Shown: positions 54,538 through 64,000 of the stretch, one piece after another
How positions within the stretch are numbered: the first letter of the stretch is position 1
Layout of the letters: each line of letters starts with the position of its first letter
Assembly: GCF_009746585.1 (NCBI RefSeq)
Contig: NZ_WRPO01000019.1
Span: 1-64,000 of the forward strand
Source: Novosphingobium aquimarinum
Lineage (GTDB): Bacteria > Pseudomonadota > Alphaproteobacteria > Sphingomonadales > Sphingomonadaceae
DNA: 64,000 bases
Direction: 5' to 3'
Made by a program: the position numbers and the translations under genes
The notes under the pieces: generated by a model
Databases searched by the model: none
What the model saw: the letters and a program-made list of their open reading frames with translations, nothing else
Told to the model about the DNA's origin: nothing

Positions 54538-54622
54538 TTCGCGCGGTGGCGCTGACACCCGACGCTGGCTGAGCCTTGATCCGGAGGCGATCGCGAAGCG
54601 CGGCCGCCTCCGACCGAGCCGC

Positions 54623-55489
54623 TCAGCGGCGCCAGGTCATCCGCTGGATCGCGGCGCGAAGCCTCGCCAGCAATGCGGCAAACGAAGATCCTTCCGGCTC
54701 GTTTCGGACCGGTTGCGGCCGAAGATTGCGGCGCAAGCTGTTCGGTTCGGGCGGAGGCGGAGGTGCGGCTTTGCGAGCGAGCGGGGCAGCCGTCGCTTTG
54801 GCCGTGGCCGCTTTCTCGTCTTCGAACGGCACTTCGACGAAGTTGCGCGAGCGGCTGCCGGGGACCGGTTGCGGTTCGGCTTTGTCGCCGCGCAGAAGCG
54901 GTGCTGGCGCGAAGGATGACGGCTCGCGCTGGCGCGTCGGGGGCGGGGTCTCGGGCGTCGTCGATACCGAGGCAGGGTGATTCGAGCGGCGGAGGCGATC
55001 CTCGCCGGTGTCGGTGCGGCTCGGCGGCGCGGCGTGGCGTTTTGGCTCCGTGATCGGCTCTGCGGCGTTGCTCTCGACAATCCGGTCGGATGCGTCTGGC
55101 AAGGCGGTCAGCGGGGCCGGACGAGGGGCAGCCCCTTCGCGCGCGCTTTCACTGTGAACAGTCGACTGGTCCGTATCGCCAAGGTCGTCTGCGGTGCCGA
55201 GTCCCTGTGCCGGCCGGCGGGCGGCGGCACCTTCGGGGTCCGCAAAATCCTGCGCTGCGGTCAGCGCCATCTGGCTGTGCGCCTTGGCCACTTCCTCGGG
55301 GTCGAGCAGCAGCACGGGGCGCTTCTTCTTCTTCGGTTTGGTGCCGCTCATGGTCAGCAGGCTGTTGCACTGCGCGAGCCCTGCCAGGGCCTCGGTTTCG
55401 TCCTCGCAATCTTCCACCGGATCGGGAAGCATCCAGGCCGGATTTTGATCCTCGGCCAACGCGCAGGTTCGATGATCGGCAGTGCCCAT
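54623..55489 (-). CDS. Pro/Ala-rich cytosolic hypothetical protein beside fliC
   Basis: A 288-residue protein of low complexity, with a short basic patch KPKKKKRPVLLLDPEEVAKAHSQMALTAAQDF (about residues 50-82), a long disordered Ala/Pro/Arg region, and a C-terminal amphipathic helix (SFAALLARLRAAIQRM). No signal peptide or helix for the membrane. It follows fliC on the same strand after a terminator, where alphaproteobacteria usually carry flaF and flbT, which are missing. Start may be at 55489 or 55351. Function unknown. Confidence 0.55.
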   Translation of the reverse strand: MGTADHRTCALAEDQNPAWMLPDPVEDCEDETEALAGLAQCNSLLTMSGTKPKKKKRPVLLLDPEEVAKAHSQMALTAAQDFADPEGAAARRPAQGLGTADDLGDTDQSTVHSESAREGAAPRPAPLTALPDASDRIVESNAAEPITEPKRHAAPPSRTDTGEDRLRRSNHPASVSTTPETPPPTRQREPSSFAPAPLLRGDKAEPQPVPGSRSRNFVEVPFEDEKAATAKATAAPLARKAAPPPPPEPNSLRRNLRPQPVRNEPEGSSFAALLARLRAAIQRMTWRR

Positions 55490-55651
55490 GATGATGCACT
55501 CTGTCCTGTTCTGGTAGGAATTGGGTTACGGCATCTGGTTAACGCGTCGAAAACCATTGTCGTCGCGGCCCCCTTTTTATCGTTAACATCGTTCCAAGCG
55601 ACCTAAGGGTATTTCCGGGGGGCGAGCTTCCCTGCGATTGACGCGCAGAAA

Positions 55652-55682
55652 GGCCCGGCGGCTGGGGAAATGCCGCCGGGCC
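55652..55682 (-). terminator. Rho-independent terminator of fliC
   Basis: GGCCCGGCGGC and GCCGCCGGGCC pair over 11 bp around a 9-base loop; on the minus strand TTTCTG follows. It lies 44 bp beyond the fliC stop. Confidence 0.85.
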
Positions 55683-55725
55683 CTGAAGCGCCTGCTGGTG
55701 TCAGGCGGGGTCAATCGTGAGCCGA

Positions 55726-56550
55726 TTAGCGCAGCAGCGAGAGGACGTTCTGCTGGCTCTGGTTGGCCTGCGCGATCATCGCGGTCGAAGCCTGCGAGAG
55801 GATCTGCGACTTGGCCATCGCGGTCGTTTCCGACGAGTAGTCGGCGTCTTCGATCCGCGAACGCGCGTCGGAGAGGTTGGTGACGTTGCTGGTCAGGTTG
55901 TTGACCGCCGATTCCAGACGGTTCTGGCCGGCACCGAGCGAGGCGCGGGTCGCATTGACGTCGGCGAGCGCGAGGTCGACGTTGTCGATCGTCGTGCCGG
56001 CCTTGGCCGTGTCGGTCACGTCGAGCGCGGTGGCCGAGATGTTCGTGCCGTCGATCGCGGTCGAGGTCAGCGTGACGGTCTCACCCGAGTTCGCGCCGGT
56101 CTGGATGTCGATGGTGACGTCCGTGCCCGCAGTCGTTGAAAACAAGGCGTTACCGTTGAACTTCGTCTGCGTCAGCACGTCCGAGATCTGGCTGGTGAGC
56201 GCGGTGACTTCCGACTGCATCGCGGTGCGGTCAGACGCTTGGTAGGTGCCCGAAGCCGACTGCACGGCCAGCTCGCGGACACGCTGCATCATGTTCGAAA
56301 CTTCCGACAGCGCGCCTTCCGCCGTCTGAGCGAGGCTGATGCCGTCGTTGGCGTTGCGAATGCCCTGGCTCATGCCCTTGACCTGCGCGGTCATGGAGGT
56401 GGAGATGGCGAGGCCGGCGGCGTCGTCCTTCGCGCTGTTGATGCGCTTGCCGGTCGACAGGCGCTCCATTGCCGTGCCGAGCATCTTGTTCGCGGCAGTC
56501 GAGGCATTGGTTGCCTTGATGGCGCTGATGTTGGTGTTGATGACAGCCAT
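55726..56550 (-). CDS. fliC: Flagellin FliC
   Basis: A 274-residue flagellin. The N-terminal [45 protein letters not shown] and C-terminal [43 protein letters not shown] are the conserved D0/D1 coils; the surface D2/D3 region is reduced to about 60 Thr-rich residues. It is a single copy in this window. The upstream region has a TAAACTTT -35-like element but no clear sigma-28 -10, and an activator-type inverted repeat. Confidence 0.97.
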   Translation of the reverse strand: MAVINTNISAIKATNASTAANKMLGTAMERLSTGKRINSAKDDAAGLAISTSMTAQVKGMSQGIRNANDGISLAQTAEGALSEVSNMMQRVRELAVQSASGTYQASDRTAMQSEVTALTSQISDVLTQTKFNGNALFSTTAGTDVTIDIQTGANSGETVTLTSTAIDGTNISATALDVTDTAKAGTTIDNVDLALADVNATRASLGAGQNRLESAVNNLTSNVTNLSDARSRIEDADYSSETTAMAKSQILSQASTAMIAQANQSQQNVLSLLR

Positions 56551-56660
56551 GTAAATTTACTCCCGTAGGTGTCCCGATAATCCGAGCTAGCGTTGCCGGG
56601 CTATCCGGCGCTGCTGCCAGACCCTAGAGCGACCCAAACCGGCAAAGTTTAACCCTCGAC

Positions 56661-56676
56661 CGGCAAAATCCTGCCG
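56661..56676. promoter_or_regulatory. CGGCA-N6-TGCCG site between fliC and the sigma-54 activator gene
   Basis: CGGCA-AAATCC-TGCCG lies about 110 bp from the fliC start and 135 bp from the activator start. Partial copies flank it (ACCGGCAAA at 56638-56646 and GCTTGCCGGT at 56681-56690). Same geometry as at flgM and flgB; autoregulation by the activator is possible. Confidence 0.65.
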
Positions 56677-56811
56677 GAACGCTTGCCGGTCGCCGCTCGG
56701 GAAATCGCAAAACTACGCGCAACTACTAGGTCTTAAATTTCCGAAGATTTGGACGTTACGCGCGAAAACAGGCCTCACAAGGAACGTTAATTCCTCGGGG
56801 GTCAGAAGACG

Positions 56812-58079
<1,268 letters not shown>

Positions 58080-58083
<4 letters not shown>

Positions 58084-58484
58084 GTGGCATTGGCGGGATC
58101 GGCGGGGGCGCGGGCGGGATCCAGCAGATCATCGCCCTTCGCCAGCAGATGATTGCCCGCAACGACACGCTGCAGCAGCTGCACGGTTCCAAGGGAACCG
58201 AACAGGCTGGTGGCGCGGGCGCTGCGGGCGCAGCCGGCGGTATCGGCGGCGTCCAGGGAGCGGCGCAAGGCTTTGCCGCGACGCTCGACGGCGCGCTGCA
58301 GGGCGTGAACGCGGTTCAGGCCAAGGCCGAGGCGATCGGCGATGCCTATCAGAAGGGTGAAGTGACCGACGTCGCCAAGGTCATGCTCGCGCGGCAGGAA
58401 GCCGGCGTTGCGTTCGAAGCCACCCTGCAAGTGCGCAACAAGCTGCTCAATGCCTATCAGGACATCATGAGGATGGGGGTCTGA
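58080..58484 (+). CDS. fliE: Flagellar hook-basal body protein FliE
   Basis: A 134-residue MS-ring/rod adapter with a Gly/Ala-rich N-terminal extension and the FliE C-terminal part FAATLDGALQGVNAVQAKAEAIGDAYQKGEVTDVAKVMLARQEAGVAFEATLQVRNKLLNAYQDIMRM. The ATG overlaps the stop of the activator gene, and fliF follows after 4 bp. Confidence 0.93.
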
Positions 58485-58488
58485 TTCA

Positions 58489-60252
58489 ATGGCGGATCTC
58501 GTTCCCGTAGAAGCTGCCCCGCTCGGCGGGGGAGCGCCATCGTCGCTTCTGGCGCCGCTCACCGATCCGCAAGGCGGGCCGGTGCTGACGCGTTTGGGCA
58601 CGTTTACCGCGCAGCCCGCGGTCAAGAAGATGCTGCCCTGGTTCATCGGCGTGTCCGCGCTTGGCGGCGCGCTGCTGGCATGGCAGGCGGTTTCGCCTTC
58701 GCCGCAGCGCGTGCTTTATGCCCAACTCGCCGATGGCGAGCGAGCAGGCGTTGCCGCCGCGCTCGACCAGGCGGCGATCGATTACGAGATCGACAATTCC
58801 ACCGGCGCGCTCACCGTCGCCGAGGGCGATTACTATCGCGCGCGCATGCTGGTGGCATCGGACGGCGCGGTCGCGACGCCCGAAACCGGTGATCAGATGC
58901 TCGACTCGCTGCCGATGGGGGCGAGCCGCACGCTCGAAGGCGAGCGTTTGCGCTCCGCGCGCGAGCGCGACCTCGAAATGACGATCCGCGAGATCGACGG
59001 TGTGGAAAGCGTGCGCGTGCATATCGCGGAAGCCGAGAAATCGGTCTTCGTGCGCGACGACGTGCCGCCCTCGGCGTCGGTCATGGTTCGCCTCGCGCGC
59101 GGCCGGCAATTGAGCGAGAGCCAGGTTTCCGCCGTGGTCAACATGGTCGCCGCCTCGATCCCCGGCCTGTCGCCCGATGCGGTGCGCGTCGCGGATCAGC
59201 ATGGCAGGCTCCTTTCGGACCGGTCCAGCAGTAGCGACAGCGATCGGCTCGAACTGCAGACGCGGATGGAAGAGAAGTTGCGCCGCCAGGTGCACACGCT
59301 GCTCACCCCGATGCTGGGCGAAGGCAACTTCACCAGCGAGATCCAGATCGATCTGGACATGAACGAGGTCACGTCGGCCCGCGAGAGCTATGACAAGGAC
59401 GGCGTCGTGCGCACGGAGACTGAAGCGCAGTCGCAATCGACGGGCGCGGCGCCGGCCGTGGGCGTTCCGGGCGTCCTGGCGAACACGCCGCCGGCACAGA
59501 CCCAGGCGCAGCCGCAGCCGCCGCAGGGAACCCAGCAAGCGCAGGGTGCGCAGCCCCCCCAGAACGGGGAATCGCGCTCGAGCCGCACGTACGAACTCGG
59601 TCGTCAGGTCTCGGTCTCGAACCAGGGGCCCGGGGGAGTTCGGCGCCTGTCGGTCGCCGTCGCGCTCTCGAAAGACGCGATGCAGGGCGCCAAGCCGCAG
59701 GATATCAAGGATCTCGAGGCGCTGGTCAGCGCGGCGGTCGGCGCCGATCCGCAGCGCGGCGATCAGGTCAAGGTGATGATGCGCTCGTTCGAGCCGACCG
59801 AAGTGGCCGAACTGCCCTTCTACGAAACGCCATGGTTCGCGATGCTGGTGCGCAACGGCGCGGCGGTGCTCGCGGTTCTGCTGGTGCTGCTGCTTGGGGT
59901 GCGCCCGGTGATCAAGGCGATCCGCGGCGATAAGCCCAAATCCAAGGCGGATAAGAAGGCGAAGAAGGGCAAGAAGGCCAAACGCGGCGCCGAAGACGAC
60001 GAAGATGCAGACGAGGAGGATGCGTCCGACGCGCTTGCCATCGGCGAGGACGGCGGCGCGCGTGGCGCAGGTGCGGGCGAAGACGAAGAGAACGCTCCGC
60101 GCGCGTCCCGCGCCGAGATGCTCACGCACCAGGTTTCGCTCGCCCAACGCCTGATGACCGAGAGGCCCGACGCTTCGGTTCACGCCTTGCGCCAGATGCT
60201 CAATCAGATGCCCGCCGAAGACGAGGAACTCGATAAGGAGAAGGCCGCGTGA
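58489..60252 (+). CDS. fliF: MS-ring protein FliF
   Basis: A 587-residue protein with two membrane helices (MLPWFIGVSALGGALLAWQAV near residue 43 and NGAAVLAVLLVLLLGVRPVIKAI near 458), periplasmic ring-building domains, and a long charged C-terminal segment (KKAKKGKKAKRGAEDDEDADEEDASD) that includes the FliG-binding end. Length is typical. Overlaps fliG by GTGA. Confidence 0.96.
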   Translation: MADLVPVEAAPLGGGAPSSLLAPLTDPQGGPVLTRLGTFTAQPAVKKMLPWFIGVSALGGALLAWQAVSPSPQRVLYAQLADGERAGVAAALDQAAIDYEIDNSTGALTVAEGDYYRARMLVASDGAVATPETGDQMLDSLPMGASRTLEGERLRSARERDLEMTIREIDGVESVRVHIAEAEKSVFVRDDVPPSASVMVRLARGRQLSESQVSAVVNMVAASIPGLSPDAVRVADQHGRLLSDRSSSSDSDRLELQTRMEEKLRRQVHTLLTPMLGEGNFTSEIQIDLDMNEVTSARESYDKDGVVRTETEAQSQSTGAAPAVGVPGVLANTPPAQTQAQPQPPQGTQQAQGAQPPQNGESRSSRTYELGRQVSVSNQGPGGVRRLSVAVALSKDAMQGAKPQDIKDLEALVSAAVGADPQRGDQVKVMMRSFEPTEVAELPFYETPWFAMLVRNGAAVLAVLLVLLLGVRPVIKAIRGDKPKSKADKKAKKGKKAKRGAEDDEDADEEDASDALAIGEDGGARGAGAGEDEENAPRASRAEMLTHQVSLAQRLMTERPDASVHALRQMLNQMPAEDEELDKEKAA

Positions 60253-61256
60253 GCGAGCTCAAGCTGTTCGACGCCGCCGAGCAGGCGGCGGTAATGGTCA
60301 TGGTGCTCGAGGACGATCAGGCCGCGCGCATTCTCGCCGAACTCGAGCCGGCCGAACTGCGCCTGCTGGGCGAAAAGATGTGCGCCCTGGGCGAGATCGG
60401 CCCCGAAGTGATCGCCGGCGCCATTGCCGGGTTCGTCGAGAAAACCGAGAACCTCGGCCTGCAGGCGCACGATCGCATCGGCCAGGTCCATTCGAAGATG
60501 GCGCGGGCCGTCGGCGACGTGAAGGCCGAAAACCTGATGCGCCGGATCCTGCCCGAACCGGTCAAGGCCTCGCCCATCGAACTGGCGCGGTGGCTGACGC
60601 CGCAGGCGCTCGTTCCGCTGGTTCGCGGCGAGCATCCGCAAGCCATCGCAGTGCTGCTGGTGCAGCTCGATCCGGAAGTGGCCGCTGAAGTGCTGCATGC
60701 GCTGCCGGAATCCGAGCAGGGCCAGATCGTCCATCGCATCGCTACGCTTGGACCCGTATCGCAGGGCGCGATCGCGATGCTCGAAGACCTGCTCACGCGC
60801 CGCATCAGCGAGGCGCACGGACACGTTGCGCTCGAGATGGGCGGTGCGCGCGAGGCGGCCGAAATCATCAACGGTGTCGGCAAGGTGATCGAGAAGCGCG
60901 TGATGTCCGAGATCAGCAAGGCCGACCGGGCGCTTGCCAAGGAGATCGAGAACGAGATGTTCAAGTTCGAGCATCTCTTCGTGCTCGATCCGCAGGCCAT
61001 GGGCGCGCTGCTGCGCGACGTCGACAACGATACGCTGATCGACGCGCTCAAGGGCATCGCCGACGAAGAACGCGACGTCTTCTTCCGCGCCATGTCGAGC
61101 CGCGCCGCCGACGGCGTGAAGGACGAGATCGCGGCGCGTGGCCGCGTGAAGCTGGCCGATGTCGTCGATGCGCAGAAGCGCGTGGTCGCCGCGGCCCGAC
61201 GCCTTGCCACCGAAGGCACCATCATCTTCGGATCGGGTGACGACGACTATGTCTGA
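60249..61256 (+). CDS. fliG: Flagellar rotor switch protein FliG
   Basis: A 335-residue protein with the N-terminal domain (AAEQAAVMVMVLEDDQAARILAELEPAELRLLGEKM), the middle domain including EHPQAIAVLLVQLDP, and the C-terminal charged torque helix (DKVDNDTLIDALKGIADEERDVFFRAMSSRAADGVKDEI-like). Start is GTG (60249). Overlaps fliH by eight bases. Confidence 0.96.
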   Translation: MSELKLFDAAEQAAVMVMVLEDDQAARILAELEPAELRLLGEKMCALGEIGPEVIAGAIAGFVEKTENLGLQAHDRIGQVHSKMARAVGDVKAENLMRRILPEPVKASPIELARWLTPQALVPLVRGEHPQAIAVLLVQLDPEVAAEVLHALPESEQGQIVHRIATLGPVSQGAIAMLEDLLTRRISEAHGHVALEMGGAREAAEIINGVGKVIEKRVMSEISKADRALAKEIENEMFKFEHLFVLDPQAMGALLRDVDNDTLIDALKGIADEERDVFFRAMSSRAADGVKDEIAARGRVKLADVVDAQKRVVAAARRLATEGTIIFGSGDDDYV

Positions 61257-61938
61257 CATGTCCGGACGCTTCCGGCAGGCCGAAACGGAAGCTGCGCCGC
61301 CGCCGACACGCAGCGGCTGGCTTTCCGCGCTGACTGCGCCGAGCAGCTTTCGCAGCGATTCGCGCTTCGACGCGTTCGTGACGAGCGTGCCGCCGCAGGC
61401 AGCTGTTGAGCCCGAGCCTGACATGGGCCTTGCCGAAGAGGCGACCGCCGAGCCGGCGGTCAAGCCGCTCGATCCGGTGGCGCTGGCCTTCACCGAGGGG
61501 TTTTCCGCCGGGGTCGATCAGGCTCGCGCCGAGGCGGCCGAAAAGTTCGAAGAGGATATCGCCGCGCGTGACGAACTCGCGCTGTCCTTCGCCAAAATCG
61601 ATCGGGCCATGGAGGAGGAACTGCGGCTGCGGTTGCGCGAAACCGTCGCGGCTCTGTGCGAAGCGGCGATCCTGCCCCTGACGCTCGATCCCGATCTGCT
61701 GGCAAGCCGCGTGGAGCGGGCTGCGGCCATGCTCGCGCGCGCCGATGACGAGCGCGTCATTCGCCTCCATCCCGATGATATCGCGATGATCTCCCCCAGC
61801 TTTGCGAAGGACTGGATCGTCGAAGCGGATCCGACGCTGGATCGCGGCGCGATCCGGGTCGAAGGCCTGAGCGGCGGCGTCGAGGATGGTCCCGCCACGT
61901 GGCGCCGGGCCATCGCCGAAGCGCTCCACCAGGTCTGA
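61249..61938 (+). CDS. fliH: Flagellar export ATPase regulator FliH
   Basis: A 229-residue protein with a low-complexity N-terminus, a central coiled region (TEGFSAGVDQARAEAAEKFEEDIAARDELALSFAKIDRAMEEELR) and a C-terminal domain as in FliH/YscL. It holds FliI in an inactive complex. Sequence conservation is low, so the call also uses the position between fliG and fliI. Confidence 0.88.
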   Translation: MSDMSGRFRQAETEAAPPPTRSGWLSALTAPSSFRSDSRFDAFVTSVPPQAAVEPEPDMGLAEEATAEPAVKPLDPVALAFTEGFSAGVDQARAEAAEKFEEDIAARDELALSFAKIDRAMEEELRLRLRETVAALCEAAILPLTLDPDLLASRVERAAAMLARADDERVIRLHPDDIAMISPSFAKDWIVEADPTLDRGAIRVEGLSGGVEDGPATWRRAIAEALHQV

Positions 61939-61953
61939 GCCGAGCCTCTCCCC

Positions 61954-63276
61954 ATGATGCACAAAGTCTGGGATCCGATCCTGCAAGACCTTTCCGCGGA
62001 GCAGGTCAGCCTCTGCGCACGGCGCTACGGTCTCGTCGCCGCCTGCGACAACGGCATGCTCGAAGTGAGCGGCCTGTCCGTTCCGGTCGGCGCCATTTGC
62101 CGCATCGGCCACGGGTTTTCGCCACTTGCCGCCGAAGTCATCGGCTTTCGCAACGGGCGCACCTTGATGATGCTGCTCGGCGATTCGGTGCTGCTGCGTC
62201 CCGGCGCGCGGGTCTGGCCCGTAGGGCGGCCCGGCATGCTGCCGGTGGGCGAAGCCTTTCTCGGCCGCGCCGTCGATGGCGAGGGCCTGCCGATCGACGG
62301 CGGCCCGCCGATCCACTCGCGCTGCGAATGGCCTTCTGGTGGCATCCGCGCCTCCGCGCTCGATCGCAGTCCGGTGCGCGAGCGCTTCGATACCGGCGTG
62401 CGTGCGCTCAACGCGCTCACGACATTTGGTGTGGGTCAGCGGATCGGCGTGATGGCGGGCTCCGGTGTCGGCAAGTCGGTGCTGATGGACATGATCGCGC
62501 GTGGCGCGCAGGCGGACGTCATCATCGTCGGCCTGATCGGCGAACGTGCGCGCGAAGTCTCGGACTTCGTCGAGCGCCACATGACCGAGGCCAAGCGCGA
62601 GAAGACCGTGATCGTCGCGGTGCCCGCCGATCATGCCGCCAACTTGCGCCTGCGCGGAGCGATGCTTGCCACCTGCATGGCCGAGCATTTCCGGGCTGCC
62701 GGCAAGCGCGTGCTGCTAATTCTGGACAGCCTCACCCGCGTTGCGCATGCCGCGCGCGAGATCGGCCTGCTGCTCGGTGAACCCGGCGCCGCGCGTGGCT
62801 ATCCGCCTTCGGCGCTGGCGACGATCACCAAGCTGGTCGAACGGGCCGGGAATTCGGCGGCGAGCGGCGGTTCGATCACCGGACTCTACACCGTGCTCGC
62901 CGATGGCGACAATCAGGATGACCCCGTCGTCGATACGGCGCGCTCGATCCTGGATGGACACGTCGTGCTCTCGCGCGATCTGGCGCAGCGCGGGCAATAT
63001 CCGGCGCTCGACATCGGCGCCTCGCTCAGCCGCGTGATGAACGACATCGTGCCGGGGACGCATCAGAGCCTCGCGCGCATGTTCCGTGCACTCGTCGCGG
63101 GCTACGAAGCGAATCGCGACCTCGTGCTGATGGGCGCTTATCGCCCGGGTTCCGATCCGCAGCTCGATAAGGCGATCGCGATGCACGAGCTGCTGACGGC
63201 CTTCCTGTGTCAGGATGCGGGCGAACTGATCGGCCTCGATGACAGCGCGGCGCAGCTCGAGGCGCTGCTGGGATGA
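61954..63276 (+). CDS. fliI: Flagellar export ATPase FliI
   Basis: A 440-residue ATPase with Walker A GSGVGKS (169-175), Walker B ILLILDSLTR and the export-type motif PARGYPPSAL-like GEPGAARGYPPSALATITKLVERAGN. It energises export of the flagellar substrates. Close to F1-beta family. The double ATG start follows fliH by 15 bp. Confidence 0.97.
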   Translation: MMHKVWDPILQDLSAEQVSLCARRYGLVAACDNGMLEVSGLSVPVGAICRIGHGFSPLAAEVIGFRNGRTLMMLLGDSVLLRPGARVWPVGRPGMLPVGEAFLGRAVDGEGLPIDGGPPIHSRCEWPSGGIRASALDRSPVRERFDTGVRALNALTTFGVGQRIGVMAGSGVGKSVLMDMIARGAQADVIIVGLIGERAREVSDFVERHMTEAKREKTVIVAVPADHAANLRLRGAMLATCMAEHFRAAGKRVLLILDSLTRVAHAAREIGLLLGEPGAARGYPPSALATITKLVERAGNSAASGGSITGLYTVLADGDNQDDPVVDTARSILDGHVVLSRDLAQRGQYPALDIGASLSRVMNDIVPGTHQSLARMFRALVAGYEANRDLVLMGAYRPGSDPQLDKAIAMHELLTAFLCQDAGELIGLDDSAAQLEALLG

Positions 63277-63293
63277 TCAAGTTTTTTGAGTGC

Positions 63294-63364
63294 GGTCCAG
63301 ACATCCGTCTGGACCTTGCGGCACCGTGGGCCGGTGCCGTGGCAAACCGCGGATGCGGTTTGCC
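63294..63364 (+). other. Three perfect tandem hairpins between fliI and fliJ
   Basis: Hairpin 1, 63294-63315: GGTCCAGAC/GTCTGGACC, 9 bp, loop ATCC. Hairpin 2, 63319-63339: CGGCACCG/CGGTGCCG, 8 bp, loop of five. Hairpin 3, 63341-63364: GGCAAACCGC/GCGGTTTGCC, 10 bp, loop GGAT. They are separated by one to three bases and end 21 bp before the fliJ start. A T6 run (63281-63288) precedes them. A transcript-processing, attenuation or translation-control element is inferred. Confidence 0.8.
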
Positions 63365-63385
63365 AATAACAGGGACTCGCGTACC

Positions 63386-63802
63386 GTGAAGAAGCGCCTG
63401 GACCGATTGCGCCGGCTCGAGCGGGTGCGTGAAGTGGCCAAGCAGGCCGCGGCGCTGGAGGCTGCCGAGGCCGAGAGCACCTTGCGACAGCTGCACAACC
63501 TCTCGGAGCGCACGCGCCTCATGGCGGCTGACTATGCCTCGCGCCGGGAAGTCCCCGACGGCGCCAGTCTGATTCATCTCGGTCGCTTCGTGAACGGGTT
63601 GCAGGCGCTGAGCCGCAGCACGGAGAACGATGCGGTCCGCGCGCGCTCGATCGCGGATGCGCGGCTCAACCAGCTCGCCGAAAGCGAGCGCAAGCGCGCG
63701 GCCATTCAGGAGCGCGCGGATCTGCAGGCGCGCATGATCGCGAAAGCCGCGCAGCCGGCCTCGCTCGGCTCTCGCAAGGCAATTGGCACGGACCTTGATT
63801 AG
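63386..63802 (+). CDS. fliJ: Flagellar export chaperone FliJ
   Basis: A 138-residue coiled-coil protein (RLDRLRRLERVREVAKQAAALEAAEAESTLRQLHNLSERTRLM and a second helical arm), fitting FliJ, the general export chaperone in the centre of FliI. I start it at GTG 63386, with AGGGA 11 bp upstream, since the coil begins there; an ATG at 63353 would run through hairpin 3. Conservation is low; position after fliI supports it. Confidence 0.8.
   Translation: MKKRLDRLRRLERVREVAKQAAALEAAEAESTLRQLHNLSERTRLMAADYASRREVPDGASLIHLGRFVNGLQALSRSTENDAVRARSIADARLNQLAESERKRAAIQERADLQARMIAKAAQPASLGSRKAIGTDLD
63784..63798 (+). promoter_or_regulatory. Candidate sigma-54 promoter before fliK
   Basis: TGGCACG, GACC, TTGA: the -24 element is perfect and the -12 has A for the consensus C. 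It lies inside the end of fliJ, with an expected start near 63811 and a 27-bp leader. The -12 mismatch lowers confidence. Confidence 0.45.
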
Positions 63803-63837
63803 GGGTTGTCACTTGCAACGCGAGGACTGCAACCCCG

Positions 63838-64000
63838 ATGTCGACGATCCAGCCCCAGATGAATACGGCGAGCTTCGCCAGCCTTGCTGGTTCGCCCCAG
63901 GCATCGGCGGGCGAAGCCCCACAGGGCCTTGATTTCCTTACTATTCTTGCCAACTCGCAAGGTCCGGCAGGGTCTGCGGACGGCGCTGCGCCCGCAGCAG
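63838..64000 (+). CDS. fliK: Flagellar hook-length control protein FliK, partial
   Basis: The first 54 residues, starting MSTIQPQMNTASFASLAGSP, are Ala/Ser/Gly-rich, as in the N-terminus of FliK, and include GLDFLTILANSQG. The gene runs off the right end of the window. The call rests on composition and position after fliJ. Confidence 0.65.
   Translation, partial: MSTIQPQMNTASFASLAGSPQASAGEAPQGLDFLTILANSQGPAGSADGAAPAA

Larger units (their letters stand above)
54191..54622. other. Intergenic region after motB, about 430 bp
   Basis: It holds a 10-bp hairpin (54195-54233), a possible 52-codon gene at 54379-54537, and the end of the convergent Pro-rich gene. Nothing else is recognisable. Confidence 0.45.

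Noticed and set aside
56552..56580. TAAATTTA ... CCCGATAA, looking like a sigma-28 promoter
   Set aside because: It points away from fliC and the spacing is two bases longer than the consensus.
56640..56676. Possible sigma-54 promoter of fliC (GGCAGGATTTTGC on the minus strand)
   Set aside because: The GG-to-GC distance is nine, not ten, and the segment is better explained as the CGGCA-N6-TGCCG inverted repeat.
58486..60183. 565-codon minus-strand frame
   Set aside because: Antisense to fliF; low-complexity Arg/His/Ala composition.

Overview
The window is GC-rich DNA from an alphaproteobacterium, most likely a sphingomonad (Novosphingobium/Sphingomonas/Erythrobacter group). This rests on the family mix (PafA/PhoK-type alkaline phosphatase, GlsB-like and DUF2171 stress proteins, an EcfG-type promoter, TcuA-like flavoprotein with SDR and SnoaL genes), on a short inverted repeat beginning GTCATGCTGAAC, and on the gene order of the flagellar locus. 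No tRNA, rRNA or CRISPR array was seen.

Layout. (1) 1-5.2 kb: accessory catabolic region. The end of an IS21-like insertion sequence cuts off an MFS permease gene; upstream lie an SDR dehydrogenase and a TcuA-like flavoprotein, all on the minus strand. A divergent SDR + SnoaL pair is separated from them by about 700 bp carrying two TGCATGCA-type palindromes. (2) 5.3-20 kb: scattered housekeeping and stress genes: pirin, a PLP cysteine synthase/desulfhydrase-like enzyme, MATE exporter, DoxX, TldD, CPBP protease, two small zinc proteins, a lone ABC ATPase, NadB, GlsB-like protein, NrdA (with a candidate NrdR box) and DUF2171 (with a candidate EcfG promoter). (3) 20-29 kb, minus strand: DUF885 protein, a helix-hairpin-helix membrane protein preceded by an unlisted 30-codon membrane peptide gene, an OmpA-like protein, a VWA lipoprotein, a flippase, GpsA and TsaD. 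(4) 29-38 kb: HemC, then HemD joined in one frame to a mitofilin/HemX-like membrane protein; a UbiH-family hydroxylase, PhoK-like phosphatase, DsbD/ScsB and a Thr-Pro-linker lipoprotein. (5) 38-64 kb: an uninterrupted flagellar locus.

The flagellar locus has four transcription blocks. The minus-strand SLT transglycosylase-flhA-fliA block and the plus-strand flgBCDEFGHIJKL-motAB block each begin with an excellent sigma-54 promoter. A minus-strand flgM-flgN pair and a minus-strand MotA/ExbB-like + ExbD-like + flgA block lie between them. After motB come a Pro-rich hypothetical gene, fliC, and a block starting with a receiver-less sigma-54 activator followed by fliEFGHIJK (fliK runs off the end). 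The same inverted repeat, CGGCA-N6-TGCCG, occurs before flgM, between the MotA-like gene and flgB, and between fliC and the activator gene, so it is the likely operator of that activator (compare Caulobacter FlbD/ftr). With fliA and flgM present, the inferred hierarchy is sigma-54 activator -> basal body, hook and FliA -> FlgM-gated late genes.

The most unusual items are the extra three-helix MotA/ExbB-like and ExbD-like pair encoded with flgA, an FlgH with no cysteine (so no lipid anchor), very short FlgD and FlgE, three perfect hairpins in tandem between fliI and fliJ, and the HemD fusion.
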